NCBI GenBank assembly: GCA_021810905.1
Contig: JAJZQH010000009.1
Location: 62,001 to 126,000, forward strand
DNA: 64,000 nt
Source: a bacterium
GTDB taxonomy: Bacteria > UBA10199 > 2-02-FULL-44-16 > JAAZCA01
Direction of reading: 5' to 3'
Below are positions 8,249 through 18,239 of the stretch, in pieces. Position 1 is the stretch's first letter. Every line of letters begins with the position of its first letter. The translations under genes and the position numbers were made by a program. The notes below the pieces were generated by a model, which worked only from the letters and a program-made list of their open reading frames with translations, did no database searches and was not told the origin of the DNA.

Positions 8249-8415
8249 GTATGGGAAAAAACGCAAGACGGAGCAAAGGTAACTACAGCTATTAAGATTC
8301 GAAATGAAGTTCGTGTCGACTCATTCGCTGGGAGGGCGGGGTCCACGCGTCCTTTGTGGTACGTAGCTCGTCGCTTGGCACGGACTGCAGTTTTTGTGGC
8401 GATAAACTTGCGAAA

Positions 8416-8753
8416 TTACTGCCTGGCCGGAGGTTGTTTTTCAGTAGGTTGCTTTGCCTCGAACAGGATTTCGCCCGGGCGGATATAGCCCAGTTCCTTG
8501 CGGATGATCATCTCAAGGTTGTCGGGATTTGAGAGCATCTCGCGTTCGCGCGTGAGGTTGTCGATCTGTTCGTTGAGCGTCTTTCGCTCCGCGAGCATGC
8601 GATGCTTCATATCCATCAGACGGCGGAATTGCACGATGCCTTGGTCTCCGGCTATGAGAGAGAGAAAGAAGGCTGCGACCGCCATGACGACTACGAGCCT
8701 CACCGGGGTGAGGAAGCGCATTACTTCAGACGCAAGCTTTGATGCAATTTTCT

Positions 8754-8757
<4 letters not shown>
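8416..8757 (-). CDS. FtsB/DivIC-like septum formation protein
   Basis: This protein of about 113 residues has a short basic N-terminus, one membrane segment (about 17-36, [16 protein letters not shown]), a coiled coil (about 45-80), and the short C-terminal domain of FtsB/DivIC proteins ([20 protein letters not shown]). FtsB bridges FtsL and FtsQ in the divisome, on the periplasmic side of the inner membrane. The start ATG at 8757 overlaps the ruvB stop as ATGA, so it is translated from the ruv transcript. The family call rests on topology and the [11 protein letters not shown] motif. Confidence 0.8.
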
Positions 8758-9787
<1,030 letters not shown>

Positions 9788-9791
<4 letters not shown>

Positions 9792-10384
9792 GCCCTGCAG
9801 AGCTCCCTGAGCGCGGACCTGAGCGCCTCTTCAACGGTGATATTCTCCGTCCATTCGCTTTTTTTCAAGACGTTTTCTGCTACGGCGCGCTGATATCCGA
9901 GATTGAGCAGCGCCGAGAGCGCGTCTTCCTTTATCGAATCCACGCGCCCGCGTCCGGCTGACGCAGAAGCTATCTTCACATCCCGGCCGATCGAATCCTT
10001 GAGTTCCACGACCATGCGCTCCGCGGTTTTTTTGCCCACACCGGGTACGGTGGATAGCTTCGCCACGTCGCCACCCGCTATAGCCTGGACCAGATCGTGA
10101 GGCGGCAGCCCGGAGAGTATGGCCATTGCAGTCTTTGGGCCGACGCCGGAGATGGAGATCAGTTTCAGGAAGAGGGTGCGCTCTTCAGCGGACGCGAAGC
10201 CGAAGAGCACGAGCTGATCTTCCCGCACGTAGGTGTGAACGGGCAGACTGACTTCGCTGCCTGCGTCAGGCAGCGTTCCATAGGTGCCGAGAGATATGAG
10301 CACGCCGTAACCAACGCCGCTCACGTCGATCGTGCAGCGGTTGGGTTCCTTGTGCATCAGCCTTCCTGTGAGATGAACGATCAT
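9788..10384 (-). CDS. ruvA: Holliday junction DNA helicase subunit RuvA
   Basis: The start is the ATG at 10384 ([10 protein letters not shown]), the usual N-terminus of RuvA. The frame upstream is repeat DNA and is not coding. The 198-residue protein has the OB fold, then the two helix-hairpin-helix units ([16 protein letters not shown] and [13 protein letters not shown]) that bind the junction, and domain III at the end (ALLNLGYQ). It overlaps ruvB as ATGA. Confidence 0.97.
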
Positions 10385-10389
10385 AAAGT

Positions 10390-10478
10390 CCGTGAGTCGT
10401 CGTTCGTCTTTCGTCGTTCGCAATCGAAAATCAGATGTTGTGCCTTCGAACGACTAACGACTAACGACTAACGACGAT
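10390..10478. repeat. Tandem-arm hairpin repeat between ruvC and ruvA
   Basis: The left arm (about 10390-10420) repeats cgtcgttcgt-like units. The right arm (about 10447-10478) is a run of the 7-mer cgactaa that complements it. The loop of about 26 bases ends in gtgcctt, close to the core seen in related elements. The right arm supplies the last residues and the TAG stop of ruvC. Confidence 0.75.
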
Positions 10479-10969
10479 TTGCTGCGCGCCAGCGCCTCTT
10501 TCAACCCTGCCGAATTGCAGTGACAGATGGCTACTGCAAGTGCGTCGGAGGCGTCTTCGCACGCGACCTCCGCCAGCCTCAGTATCGCCTTCACCATTAT
10601 CTGAACCTGGTTCTTGTCTGCCCGTCCGGTGCCTGCTACCGCCTGTTTTACTTCGGACGGCGCATATTCGCTTACGGTGAGCCCAGCCCGGCAGGCCGCG
10701 AGTATCGCGACCCCGCGGGCGTGTCCGAGGATGAGCGAGCTTCTCGCGTTTTTTGCCACAAAGAGGTTTTCGATGGCCAGCGCCTCAGGTTTGTGTTGTT
10801 CCATCAGCGATGAGAGTTTTTCGAATATATGAGAGAGACGCTCCGGCAGGGACAACCCGTTCTTAGGCGCCACAATGCCGCTGTCGATGTGGCGAATACT
10901 GGCGCCATCGCGTTCGAGGATGCCGTAGCCGGTGACGGTGCTGCCAGGGTCGATGCCGATGACTCTCAT
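10454..10969 (-). CDS. ruvC: Holliday junction resolvase RuvC
   Basis: RuvC is the dimeric endonuclease that cuts Holliday junctions. The start is ATG 10969 (MRVIGIDPGSTVTGYG), which gives 171 residues. The acidic residues are visible: Asp in GIDPG, Glu in AIENLFVAKN, and the DASDALAVAICH motif near the end. The terminal residues SSLVVSR and the stop are encoded by the intergenic repeat, so the original C-terminus was probably replaced. The order ruvC-ruvA-ruvB is the usual one. Confidence 0.96.
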   Translation of the reverse strand: MRVIGIDPGSTVTGYGILERDGASIRHIDSGIVAPKNGLSLPERLSHIFEKLSSLMEQHKPEALAIENLFVAKNARSSLILGHARGVAILAACRAGLTVSEYAPSEVKQAVAGTGRADKNQVQIMVKAILRLAEVACEDASDALAVAICHCNSAGLKEALARSKSSLVVSR

Positions 10970-10975
10970 AAGAAA

Positions 10976-11054
10976 CGTGATTCGTGGATCGTGATTCGTG
11001 AATCGTAACAGCCTGAGGTTTTTACGAACCACGATCCACTAACCACGATCCACG
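10976..11054. repeat. Tandem-arm hairpin repeat between yebC and ruvC
   Basis: The left arm 10976-11008 is built of 7-base units (cgtgatt, cgtggat, cgtgaat). The right arm 11022-11054 is the near-exact reverse complement (ttacgaa, ccacgat). The loop carries cctgaggttttt, which matches the core in the elements at 37020 and 40384. The stem is over 30 bp. Confidence 0.85.
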
Positions 11055-11059
11055 GTTGT

Positions 11060-11806
11060 TCAGGCAAGTTCTTCCATCGTCTTTGCGTCGATGTCGAAGT
11101 TAGCGTAGACGTTCTGGACGTCTTCGTGATCTTCGAGCGCATCCATGAGCTTGAGCATCTTTTCGGCGCTCGAGCGGTCGAGCTTAACGGAGTTCTGCGG
11201 CACCATGCTGATCGATGCCTCGACGTACTTGATGTTGCTGCCGTCGCACGCGGCCTTCACCGCCTCGAAAGATGCAGGGTCCGTCATGACCGTATAGGAA
11301 TCCTCTTCGTCGCGGATGTCTTCTGCGCCAGCCTCCAGCGCAGTGTTCATGAGGGTTTCTTCGTCGACTGCTTTCTTGTCGAACGTGATGACGCCGTGCT
11401 TGGAGAACATCCAGGCCACGCAGCCCGCAGCGCCAAGATTGCCGCCGCTTTTGTCGAAGATGTGCCTAAGTTCGGAGACCGTGCGGTTGCGGTTATCGGT
11501 GAGGGTCTCCACCATGACGGCCACGCCGTTGGGCCCGTAGCCCTCGAAGGTGACCTCTTCGTAGCTCATGCCCTCGATTTCGCCGGTGCCTTTTTTGATA
11601 GCCCTGGTGACGTTATCGTTGGGCATATTGGCTGCACGCGCCTTGTCAAGGATAGCCCTGAGACGGGGGTTGCCAGACGGATCACCGCCCCCGATCCGTG
11701 CGGCAACAGTGATCTCTTTGATGAGCTTCGAGAATAATTTGCCCCGTTTGGCATCTGCGGCCCCCTTTTTGTGTTTGATGGTGGACCATTTATTGTGACC
11801 TGACAT
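11060..11806 (-). CDS. yebC: YebC/PmpR-family transcriptional regulator or translation factor
   Basis: This 248-residue protein is a full-length YebC family member, starting [15 protein letters not shown] and holding the conserved [12 protein letters not shown] and [23 protein letters not shown]. Some members regulate transcription, and others have been reported to help ribosomes through difficult peptides. Position upstream of ruvC is conserved in many bacteria, so co-transcription is likely. The 91-residue middle part carries the usual acidic patches. Confidence 0.95.
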   Translation of the reverse strand: MSGHNKWSTIKHKKGAADAKRGKLFSKLIKEITVAARIGGGDPSGNPRLRAILDKARAANMPNDNVTRAIKKGTGEIEGMSYEEVTFEGYGPNGVAVMVETLTDNRNRTVSELRHIFDKSGGNLGAAGCVAWMFSKHGVITFDKKAVDEETLMNTALEAGAEDIRDEEDSYTVMTDPASFEAVKAACDGSNIKYVEASISMVPQNSVKLDRSSAEKMLKLMDALEDHEDVQNVYANFDIDAKTMEELA

Positions 11807-11902
11807 CTGCTCGCTCCTTGCGTTTTAATTGGATTTGCCGGGACACTAGCAACAACTGTGTCGACTTGTAAAGATGCTATTTCATTGAAAATCCCGTCGT
11901 CG

Positions 11903-12976
11903 TCAAACCCCGGGGGTCTGTGCGATCGCCGCCTCGAAGTCCGGGAGGTTTACGCATCTGCGCCTCGCCTCAGTCTCCTCAACAACGCCGCTTCTGACGA
12001 GAGCCGCCAGTGACTGATCCATAGTGACCATTTCGGTTTCCTTCTGGCCCATCTGCATCTGCGCCGCTATCTGGTGGGTCTTGCCCTCGCGGATCGTGTT
12101 GCGGATTCCGGTGTGGGGCAGCAGGATTTCCAGTGCGAGTGCGCGTCCGCCGCCAACGCGCGGCAAGAGCTGCTGGCAGAAGATGCCCTCGAGTATAAAG
12201 GAGAGCTGGGTCCGCACCTGCGCCTGCTGGTGGGGCGGGAAGACGTCTATGATGCGGTCCACGGTCTGGACGGCGTTGTTGGTATGCAGCGTGGCAAAGA
12301 CCAGGTGGCCGGTCTCGGCGATGGTGAGCGCGCTCTGTATAGTCTCCAGGTCGCGCATCTCTCCTATGAGAACTACATCCGGGTCCTGCCGCAGTGCGTA
12401 CTTGAGAGCGGTGGCGAATGTGAGTGCGTCGGCGCCGATCTCGCGCTGGTTTATGACGCATTTCTTCTGCGCGTAGATGTATTCGATGGGATCTTCGATA
12501 GTGATGATATGGTCGTTGCGCTTGCGGTTGATCTGTTCGATGAGCGACGCGAGCGTCGTGGATTTGCCGCTGCCCGTCTGGCCGGTGACGAGCACGAGGC
12601 CCCTCGGTTTTTCCGTGATCCTCACGATATTTGCCGGCAGGCCAAGATCGTCGGGCTCCGGTATCTCATAAGGTATTATCCTGAATGCGCCTGCCACCGT
12701 CCCCATGGACCAGAATACGTTCGCGCGGAACCTGGACTGTGTCTCAAGCCCGAAGGACAGGTCGATGGAGCGGTCCTGTTCCAACCTCATGACTTGTTCC
12801 TGGTTTAGGCATTCATAGCAGATCGCCTGCGCATCCTCCGCCGCGAGCGTCTTGTCGCCGACCGCGTGGAGCCTGCCGTCGACGCGTATCTGGGGAGGCA
12901 GACCCGTATTGATATGAAGGTCGCTGGCGTTTTTCGAAATTCCATACTGCAGCAGTTCGGTAAGGTTGTGGGTCAT
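11903..12976 (-). CDS. pilT: Type IV pilus retraction ATPase PilT
   Basis: PilT powers pilus retraction at the cytoplasmic face of the inner membrane. The start MTHNLTELLQYG at 12976 gives 357 residues. It has an N-terminal PAS-like domain, Walker A GQTGSGKST, Asp box, Walker B LIGEMRDLETI, and the PilT-specific helix GIRNTIREGKTHQ close to the family AIRNLIREGK. The other pilus genes lie 3.5 kb away on the opposite strand. Two membrane proteins and a repeat element lie upstream. Confidence 0.95.
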   Translation of the reverse strand: MTHNLTELLQYGISKNASDLHINTGLPPQIRVDGRLHAVGDKTLAAEDAQAICYECLNQEQVMRLEQDRSIDLSFGLETQSRFRANVFWSMGTVAGAFRIIPYEIPEPDDLGLPANIVRITEKPRGLVLVTGQTGSGKSTTLASLIEQINRKRNDHIITIEDPIEYIYAQKKCVINQREIGADALTFATALKYALRQDPDVVLIGEMRDLETIQSALTIAETGHLVFATLHTNNAVQTVDRIIDVFPPHQQAQVRTQLSFILEGIFCQQLLPRVGGGRALALEILLPHTGIRNTIREGKTHQIAAQMQMGQKETEMVTMDQSLAALVRSGVVEETEARRRCVNLPDFEAAIAQTPGV

Positions 12977-13041
12977 ATGGGTTCCTTTAAAATACTTTAA
13001 TATCAGAGTTTGCGAGCGAATCAAACAAACTAATATTAATC

Positions 13042-13174
13042 ACGCAAGCAACGCAAGCAACGCAAGCAACGCAAGCAACGCAAGCAACGCAAGCAACGCA
13101 AGCAACGCAAGCAATAGTAAGAGTTATTGCAGGAAATCAACTTGTTATCCTTTCGTTACTGGCGTTGCTTGCGT
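13042..13174. repeat. 9-mer tandem array with distal inverted arm
   Basis: Eight exact copies of acgcaagca run from 13042 to 13113. A complementary stretch, gcgttgcttgcgt, lies at 13162-13174 inside the end of the neighbouring minus-strand gene, whose last residues it encodes. The loop includes tgcaggaaa, also found in the similar element at 47433. It lies between the membrane-protein pair and pilT. Confidence 0.9.
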
Positions 13175-14776
13175 TTCTCGCTTTGCTGGCGGCTTATCTT
13201 TGCTGTCAAAAAACTCGATCAGCGGGTTTTTCTTTAACTCGAGGCGTTTGATCAGCTCGGCAAATTTCGGTTCGTTGCGCAGATAGACCAGGCCGTCTGA
13301 GCCCGCGTATACCAGCTTCCATTGAGGATTCTGCCATATGCCCCTCTGCAGGTTTTCTTCGCGCGCCGCGTTGTCCGCTGCAAATACGAGATAATCGAAT
13401 TTGTAACTGCTGTCGAGTTGCTCGAAGTTCCGATAATAGCGCAGGGCGTCTATAAATCGTCCGTAGAATTCATCGCCGTAGACCGGCGTCCTGCCGTCGA
13501 TGAAGACGAGCTCTCCCGGCCACCTCCTGAAGATGAGATACGCGCCGGTTCCCATGTGGTTGAACACCCTGCCGCGTATCTTGTGGTATTCGAGAAAGTC
13601 GACCATTCTGGCGGGCGCGGAGATAGTGGTCGCTCCTATGCCTACGTAATTGAGCATTTCGCCATTGAGGGATATCGGTATGCCGAAGCTGAGCGCCAGC
13701 GACGAGATCGCAAATGCAGCCGCCAGTTGAATCCAGGAATATGCGTAGCCAGGGTATGAAAGACCTCTCTCCTTTGCGAATGAGGCGAAATTGGAAAACA
13801 TGATCGGCAGGTTCACTATCAAAAATTCTGCGCCGAAGCGGTGTCCTTTCGGCAGCAGCATGGCCGTCATCGCAAAGAGCAACAGGTGGGAGACGCTGGC
13901 TTTTTTTGTGTTCAATATAAATGATATGACAGTCGCGCCGAAGACCGCGAGAACGATGATAGGCGGGATGAGGCCGTCGAGGGCCGGGTGCAGCACGGGC
14001 AGCCATTCGCGCGTATGGGAGAGAATTTCATGCATCTGCATGTGCTGAAAAGGGAAGACGAAGGCGTCAAATCCCCATGGGTTGATGATACAGCTAAGGG
14101 CGCAGAGCGCGCCCACCACCCAGAGGCGCTCGCGCCGCATGGAATCTATTGCAGCCGGCCCGCCGAGCCTCTTCTCCGCAAAGGCCTGCAGCGATTCGCC
14201 CGCAGCGAACGCCAGCACGACCTCGAGGCCCAGCAAACCCCCGCCGTGCGTGTTGATCCAGAAGATCTGCAAGAGCGGCAGCGCCCACACGGCCCGTGTT
14301 TTGCGTCGCACATACGTATGGAGGATCAGGCCGTAGATGGCCAGCAGCAGCATGCCGACGAGGAAGGGGCGGTCCATCACCCTGTATGCGGCCTGCCACA
14401 GGAAGAGGATCGAAGCCCACAGAGCCGCGTTCCGCGTAACCGCGAGCCGGGCCACTGTCACGAAGAGCAGACACGTCGTCGCCGCAACGATCATGAGCTT
14501 CATGATCGTGAGGGCGATGGGTCCTCCGTTGTCGTAGATCAGCCACTGGATGAGCTGAAATAGCCACTCGTGATTCATCCACGGATGCCCGAACGCGGTG
14601 TACGAGAAGATATCGTAGCGCGGGATGATGTGGAGGTTCGCGATGACCCAGCCCGTGGTCAGGTGCCACCATACGTCGTATTCGATAATCTTGACGGCGC
14701 CGGCAGCCAGGACGAGTCCAGCCAATGCAGCCGCGTAGTAAATCCACGCCGGTCTCGTGGATTTGAAATAACTCAT
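13145..14776 (-). CDS. Polytopic membrane protein, GT-C-like, second of a tandem pair
   Basis: The start is ATG 14776 (MSYFKSTRPAW), overlapping the stop of its upstream paralogue as ATGA; 543 residues. It has about ten hydrophobic segments. Conserved motifs shared with the paralogue are DVWWHLTTGW, DIFSYTAFG, HEWLFQLIQW, INTHGG, INPWG, KGHRF and FIDGRTPVYGD. The DxWWHLxxG and FSY pattern with a soluble C-terminal domain is seen in predicted GT-C-type membrane glycosyltransferases, but I cannot name the substrate. The last residues (RETQATPVTKG) are encoded by a repeat arm. Its place between pilT and pilB hints at surface glycan or pilus modification. Confidence 0.75.
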   Translation of the reverse strand: MSYFKSTRPAWIYYAAALAGLVLAAGAVKIIEYDVWWHLTTGWVIANLHIIPRYDIFSYTAFGHPWMNHEWLFQLIQWLIYDNGGPIALTIMKLMIVAATTCLLFVTVARLAVTRNAALWASILFLWQAAYRVMDRPFLVGMLLLAIYGLILHTYVRRKTRAVWALPLLQIFWINTHGGGLLGLEVVLAFAAGESLQAFAEKRLGGPAAIDSMRRERLWVVGALCALSCIINPWGFDAFVFPFQHMQMHEILSHTREWLPVLHPALDGLIPPIIVLAVFGATVISFILNTKKASVSHLLLFAMTAMLLPKGHRFGAEFLIVNLPIMFSNFASFAKERGLSYPGYAYSWIQLAAAFAISSLALSFGIPISLNGEMLNYVGIGATTISAPARMVDFLEYHKIRGRVFNHMGTGAYLIFRRWPGELVFIDGRTPVYGDEFYGRFIDALRYYRNFEQLDSSYKFDYLVFAADNAAREENLQRGIWQNPQWKLVYAGSDGLVYLRNEPKFAELIKRLELKKNPLIEFFDSKDKPPAKRETQATPVTKG

Positions 14777-16395
14777 TGAGGTTTCCTTTCCTCCGCCTTT
14801 ACCTTCTGTTCCTTCTCCATCGCAGTTACAACGGGGTTCTCTTTGAGTGCGAGTCGCGCGATGAGCTCTTTGAACTTGGGCGTATCGCGCAGGTAGACGA
14901 ATCCGTCGTTGCCCGCATAGACGAGGCGCCAGGTCCCGCTCTTCCATAGATAATTGTGGAAAAAGCGCTGTTCCCACGCCCGGAACCACGGCAGCACGAT
15001 GTAATCGAACTGATATTTCCGATCGAGCGCCTCGAAGTTGCGCGAGTTTCTGAAGGCGTCGAGATATTCCCCGATGAGCTTGTCGCCGAAGACCGGTGTC
15101 CTGCCGTCGATGAAGACGAGTTCATTGGGCCATCGCCTGAAGATCAGGTATTCGCCAAGTCCCTCGTCGTTGAAAACGCGGCCGTGGATGTTGTTGCGTT
15201 CGAGAAAGTCCACCATGCGCGCGGGCGCGAATTCGGCGGTCGTGCCGATCCCCACCTGTCGCATCATCTCGCCTTTTACCGTGACCGGTATGCCGAATGC
15301 CAGGGTCAGGGAAGATATGGCAAAGGCCAGGGCCAGTTGCGCCCACGCGTAGAGCTCGCCCCCGCGCGCGGGTTTTATTCGCTGAGCAAGCGGCGTGAAA
15401 TTCGCCATGGCGAGAGGGACGTTGACGATCAGAAATTCAGGAACGAATCTGTGGCCCTTGAGCAGAAGCAGCGAACTCATCACGAAGAGCATGAGATGCG
15501 AAGCACGGGCATTGCGCGCGTTGGAGATGAAGGAAAGCGCGCCGATCGCAAGCCACGCGAGAGCTATGATCGGAGGAATGAATCCGCCCATGCGCGGGTG
15601 AACCAGCGAAAGCCATTCTTCGGTGTTGCCGAGTATCGAGGACATCTTGGCGAGTTCGAAAGGAAAGGTGAAGACCTCAAAGCCCCACGGATTGATGACG
15701 CACGCGCCTGCGCAGAGAAGCCAGGTCACCCACAAGATCCTGCGCCGCTCCGCCGGAATCGCCGGTCCTGCTCCGAGCCGTTTTTCCGCGAGGGCCTGGA
15801 TCGATTCTCCGAGGGCGAAGCAGAATACGACCTGGAGCCCCAGCAGCGCGCCCCCGTGGGAGTTGATCCAGATGAGCTGAAGAAAGGGCATCGTCCAGAT
15901 CCACTTTGTCCCGGTGCGCACGAACTTGTGCAGGATGAGGCAGTAGGCCGCGAGGATGCACATGCCCAGCAGAAAGGGCCTGTCCATGATCCGCGGGGCC
16001 GCGGCCCAGAGAAATACGATTGTCCCCCACAGCGCCGCGCTGCGGGATCGGGTGAGATACGACGCCGTGCGGAACAGAAGCCACGTGCACGCACAGGCGA
16101 GCACGAGCTTCATCGCGGCGAGTCCGTAAAAACCGGCGTGATCGTAGATCAGCCACTGGATCAGCTCGAAGAGCCATTCGTACGTGATCCAGGGCGCGCC
16201 GAAGGCGCTGTAGGAAAAAAGATCGAAGCGCGGGATGATGTGGAGATTCGCGATTACCCAGCCCGTGGTCAGGTGCCACCACGCATCGTACGCCGTGACC
16301 CTGGTGACGCCCACGCCAAAGAGCAGCCCGGCAAGGGCTGCGGCATACATCACGACCGAAGGACGCTGCTTCGCGAAAAAAACCATTGCGGGCAT
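14773..16395 (-). CDS. Polytopic membrane protein, GT-C-like, first of a tandem pair
   Basis: This 540-residue protein is clearly paralogous to the next gene over its whole length: DAWWHLTTGW, DLFSYSAFG, YEWLFELIQW, INSHGG, INPWG, LKGHRFVPEF, GEYLIFRRWPNELVFIDGRTP. About ten membrane segments are followed by a C-terminal domain of roughly 130 residues. The acidic first-loop residue and arginine-rich second half fit lipid-linked sugar transferases, but this is a weak inference. A start at ATG 16386 (third codon later) is also possible. It is divergent from pilB. Confidence 0.75.
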   Translation of the reverse strand: MPAMVFFAKQRPSVVMYAAALAGLLFGVGVTRVTAYDAWWHLTTGWVIANLHIIPRFDLFSYSAFGAPWITYEWLFELIQWLIYDHAGFYGLAAMKLVLACACTWLLFRTASYLTRSRSAALWGTIVFLWAAAPRIMDRPFLLGMCILAAYCLILHKFVRTGTKWIWTMPFLQLIWINSHGGALLGLQVVFCFALGESIQALAEKRLGAGPAIPAERRRILWVTWLLCAGACVINPWGFEVFTFPFELAKMSSILGNTEEWLSLVHPRMGGFIPPIIALAWLAIGALSFISNARNARASHLMLFVMSSLLLLKGHRFVPEFLIVNVPLAMANFTPLAQRIKPARGGELYAWAQLALAFAISSLTLAFGIPVTVKGEMMRQVGIGTTAEFAPARMVDFLERNNIHGRVFNDEGLGEYLIFRRWPNELVFIDGRTPVFGDKLIGEYLDAFRNSRNFEALDRKYQFDYIVLPWFRAWEQRFFHNYLWKSGTWRLVYAGNDGFVYLRDTPKFKELIARLALKENPVVTAMEKEQKVKAEERKPQ

Positions 16396-16480
16396 ATATC
16401 ACAGCGCACCGCAGATTCCAATCGCGGGGGCAACTGCGGCCTGCAAGTTTTTTATCGAGCACTCCCGGTCTTTCACTTCA

Positions 16481-16509
16481 TTGACCAATCTTCATCCCAC
16501 TGATATATT
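16481..16509 (+). promoter_or_regulatory. Probable promoter of the pilB-pilC operon
   Basis: TTGACC (16481-16486), a spacer of 17 bases, then TATATT (16504-16509) is close to the sigma-70 consensus. It lies 26 bases upstream of the pilB start codon, in the divergent gap with the membrane-protein pair. Confidence 0.65.
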
Positions 16510-16534
16510 TTAAAAAATCCGCCAGGGGGGATGT

Positions 16535-18229
16535 ATGGGTCACGTGAGTTTTCAGGTCCTCGACAACATAGGACAGGAACTCGTAGATGAAGGGTTGATC
16601 AGCGCCGACCAACTCGCGGTGGCGCAGGAGAGCCAGCGCAACCTCGGCGGTGACCTCGGACATATCCTTATAAAGAAGGGCTTTATCACTGAGGAACAGG
16701 TGCTGGAATTTTTGGGCCGGCGCCTCAACATTCCCTTTGTCTCACTCAAAGATTACTCGATCGACGCGGAGGTCACCAAGTTCGTCCCGGTGAGCCTGGC
16801 CAAGAAGTTCCACTTCATGCCGCTGTTCAAGATCGAAGATACCTTGACGATCGCAATGGCTGATCCGCTTGACGTCTTTGCAATCGACGAACTTCGCACC
16901 GCTCTCAAATGCCGTATTCAACCGGTGCTTGCATCCGCCACCGAGATCGACAGGCTCGTGGTCGACAACTTTCGCCTGATAGAGACGGGCGAGGCTGAAG
17001 GCGATCAGATAGAGGTGCTGCAATACGGGGCAGAGACCGCGGAGGAGATGGCCGACCGGCTCCGCGAGATGGCCTCTGGAGCCAAGGTCGTCGCCGAGGT
17101 CAACCGGATAATGCGCGGCGCTATGCAGGAGCATGCGAGTGACATACACATCGAGCCGATGGAAAACACGGTCAAGGTACGCAACCGCATAGACGGCGTG
17201 CTCGAGGAGCGCATTATCCTCCCCAGGCAGATGCATCTTCCCATAGTCACGCGCATCAAGATAATGGCGAATATGGATATCGCCGAGCGGCGAATTCCGC
17301 AGGACGGCCGCGTGCGGCTCAAGATCCAGGGGCAGGTGATGGACATGCGCGTTTCGAGCTATCCCACGATGTACGGCGAAAAGGTCGTGATAAGGCTCCT
17401 CACCAAGGAGCAGATACTGGGAGTCGAATCGCTGGGCTTTGACGAAGGGGAGCGCGACGCATTCGATAAGATCATCTCGGCGCCGCACGGCATCTTCCTC
17501 GTGAGCGGTCCCACCGGTTCTGGAAAGACGACCACGCTTTATGCGGCGCTGCAGCGGATCAATTCTCAGGACAGGAATATAGTTTCCATCGAGGATCCGA
17601 TCGAAAACGAGATCCCGGGCGTCAATCAGGCCCAAGTGAACGTCAAGGCGGGGCTTACCTTTGCATCCGCGCTGCGCTCGATCCTGCGGCAGGACCCGGA
17701 CGTGATAATGGTGGGCGAGGTGCGTGACCGCGAGACCGCCGACATCTCAGTCCGCGCCGCCATCACCGGCCACCTAGTCTTTTCCACGATACATACGAAC
17801 ACGGCCATGGGCGCGGTGACGCGGCTTGCGGACCTCGGCGTGGAGCCGTTCCTCCTGAGTTCCGCGCTGATCGGAGTCATGTCGCAGAGGCTCGTGCGCC
17901 GCATCTGCGAACACTGCCGCAGACCGGCGGAGGTCGATGAGACAAAGCTCAAGGCCATCGGGCTTGCGCCGGATTCAGTCGTCCAGCGGGGCCGCGGCTG
18001 CAAACGCTGCAGGATGAGCGGCTACTCGGGCCGCATCGGTCTTTTCGAGATCATCCCTCTTGATAAGAAACTCCGTTCCATGATCGCCTCCGGGGTGGGG
18101 GAGGAAGAACTCTCGACGGAGACGCGCGGCCGCGGAATCATCGACCTCAGGGAACGAGGCGCAAGATACGTGCTCCAGGGCGTGACGACCGTGGATGAAG
18201 TGTTGAGAGTTACTGAAGAGAGGGATTGA
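16535..18229 (+). CDS. pilB: Type IV pilus assembly ATPase PilB (GspE/MshE family)
   Basis: This is the cytoplasmic motor for pilus extension. At 564 residues it has an N-terminal MshEN domain (about 5-150, GDLGHILIKKGFITEEQVLEFL type), which in relatives binds cyclic di-GMP. The ATPase core has Walker A GPTGSGKTTT, Asp box, Walker B VIMVGEVRDRET and the His box. A four-cysteine zinc site (CEHC and CKRC) follows. Start 16535 has AGGGGGG four bases upstream. Ten bases separate it from pilC. Confidence 0.95.
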   Translation: MGHVSFQVLDNIGQELVDEGLISADQLAVAQESQRNLGGDLGHILIKKGFITEEQVLEFLGRRLNIPFVSLKDYSIDAEVTKFVPVSLAKKFHFMPLFKIEDTLTIAMADPLDVFAIDELRTALKCRIQPVLASATEIDRLVVDNFRLIETGEAEGDQIEVLQYGAETAEEMADRLREMASGAKVVAEVNRIMRGAMQEHASDIHIEPMENTVKVRNRIDGVLEERIILPRQMHLPIVTRIKIMANMDIAERRIPQDGRVRLKIQGQVMDMRVSSYPTMYGEKVVIRLLTKEQILGVESLGFDEGERDAFDKIISAPHGIFLVSGPTGSGKTTTLYAALQRINSQDRNIVSIEDPIENEIPGVNQAQVNVKAGLTFASALRSILRQDPDVIMVGEVRDRETADISVRAAITGHLVFSTIHTNTAMGAVTRLADLGVEPFLLSSALIGVMSQRLVRRICEHCRRPAEVDETKLKAIGLAPDSVVQRGRGCKRCRMSGYSGRIGLFEIIPLDKKLRSMIASGVGEEELSTETRGRGIIDLRERGARYVLQGVTTVDEVLRVTEERD

Positions 18230-18239
18230 AAAGAAGACT

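Noticed and set aside
8249-8415. tRNA gene in the gap between the DUF4143 ATPase and the ftsB-like gene
   Set aside because: No T-loop or acceptor pairing could be found; the gap holds nothing recognisable.
13042-13113. CRISPR-like array
   Set aside because: The units are 9 bases and directly adjacent without spacers, and no cas genes are present.
12966-13286. Open frame translating to a long Asn-Ala-Ser repeat on the plus strand
   Set aside because: It is only the translation of the acgcaagca array plus antisense of the neighbouring membrane-protein gene; no ribosome site.
14956-16503. Open frame of about 515 codons on the plus strand
   Set aside because: It is antisense to the well-supported membrane-protein gene and is Arg/Glu/Pro-rich in the way typical of a high-GC shadow frame.
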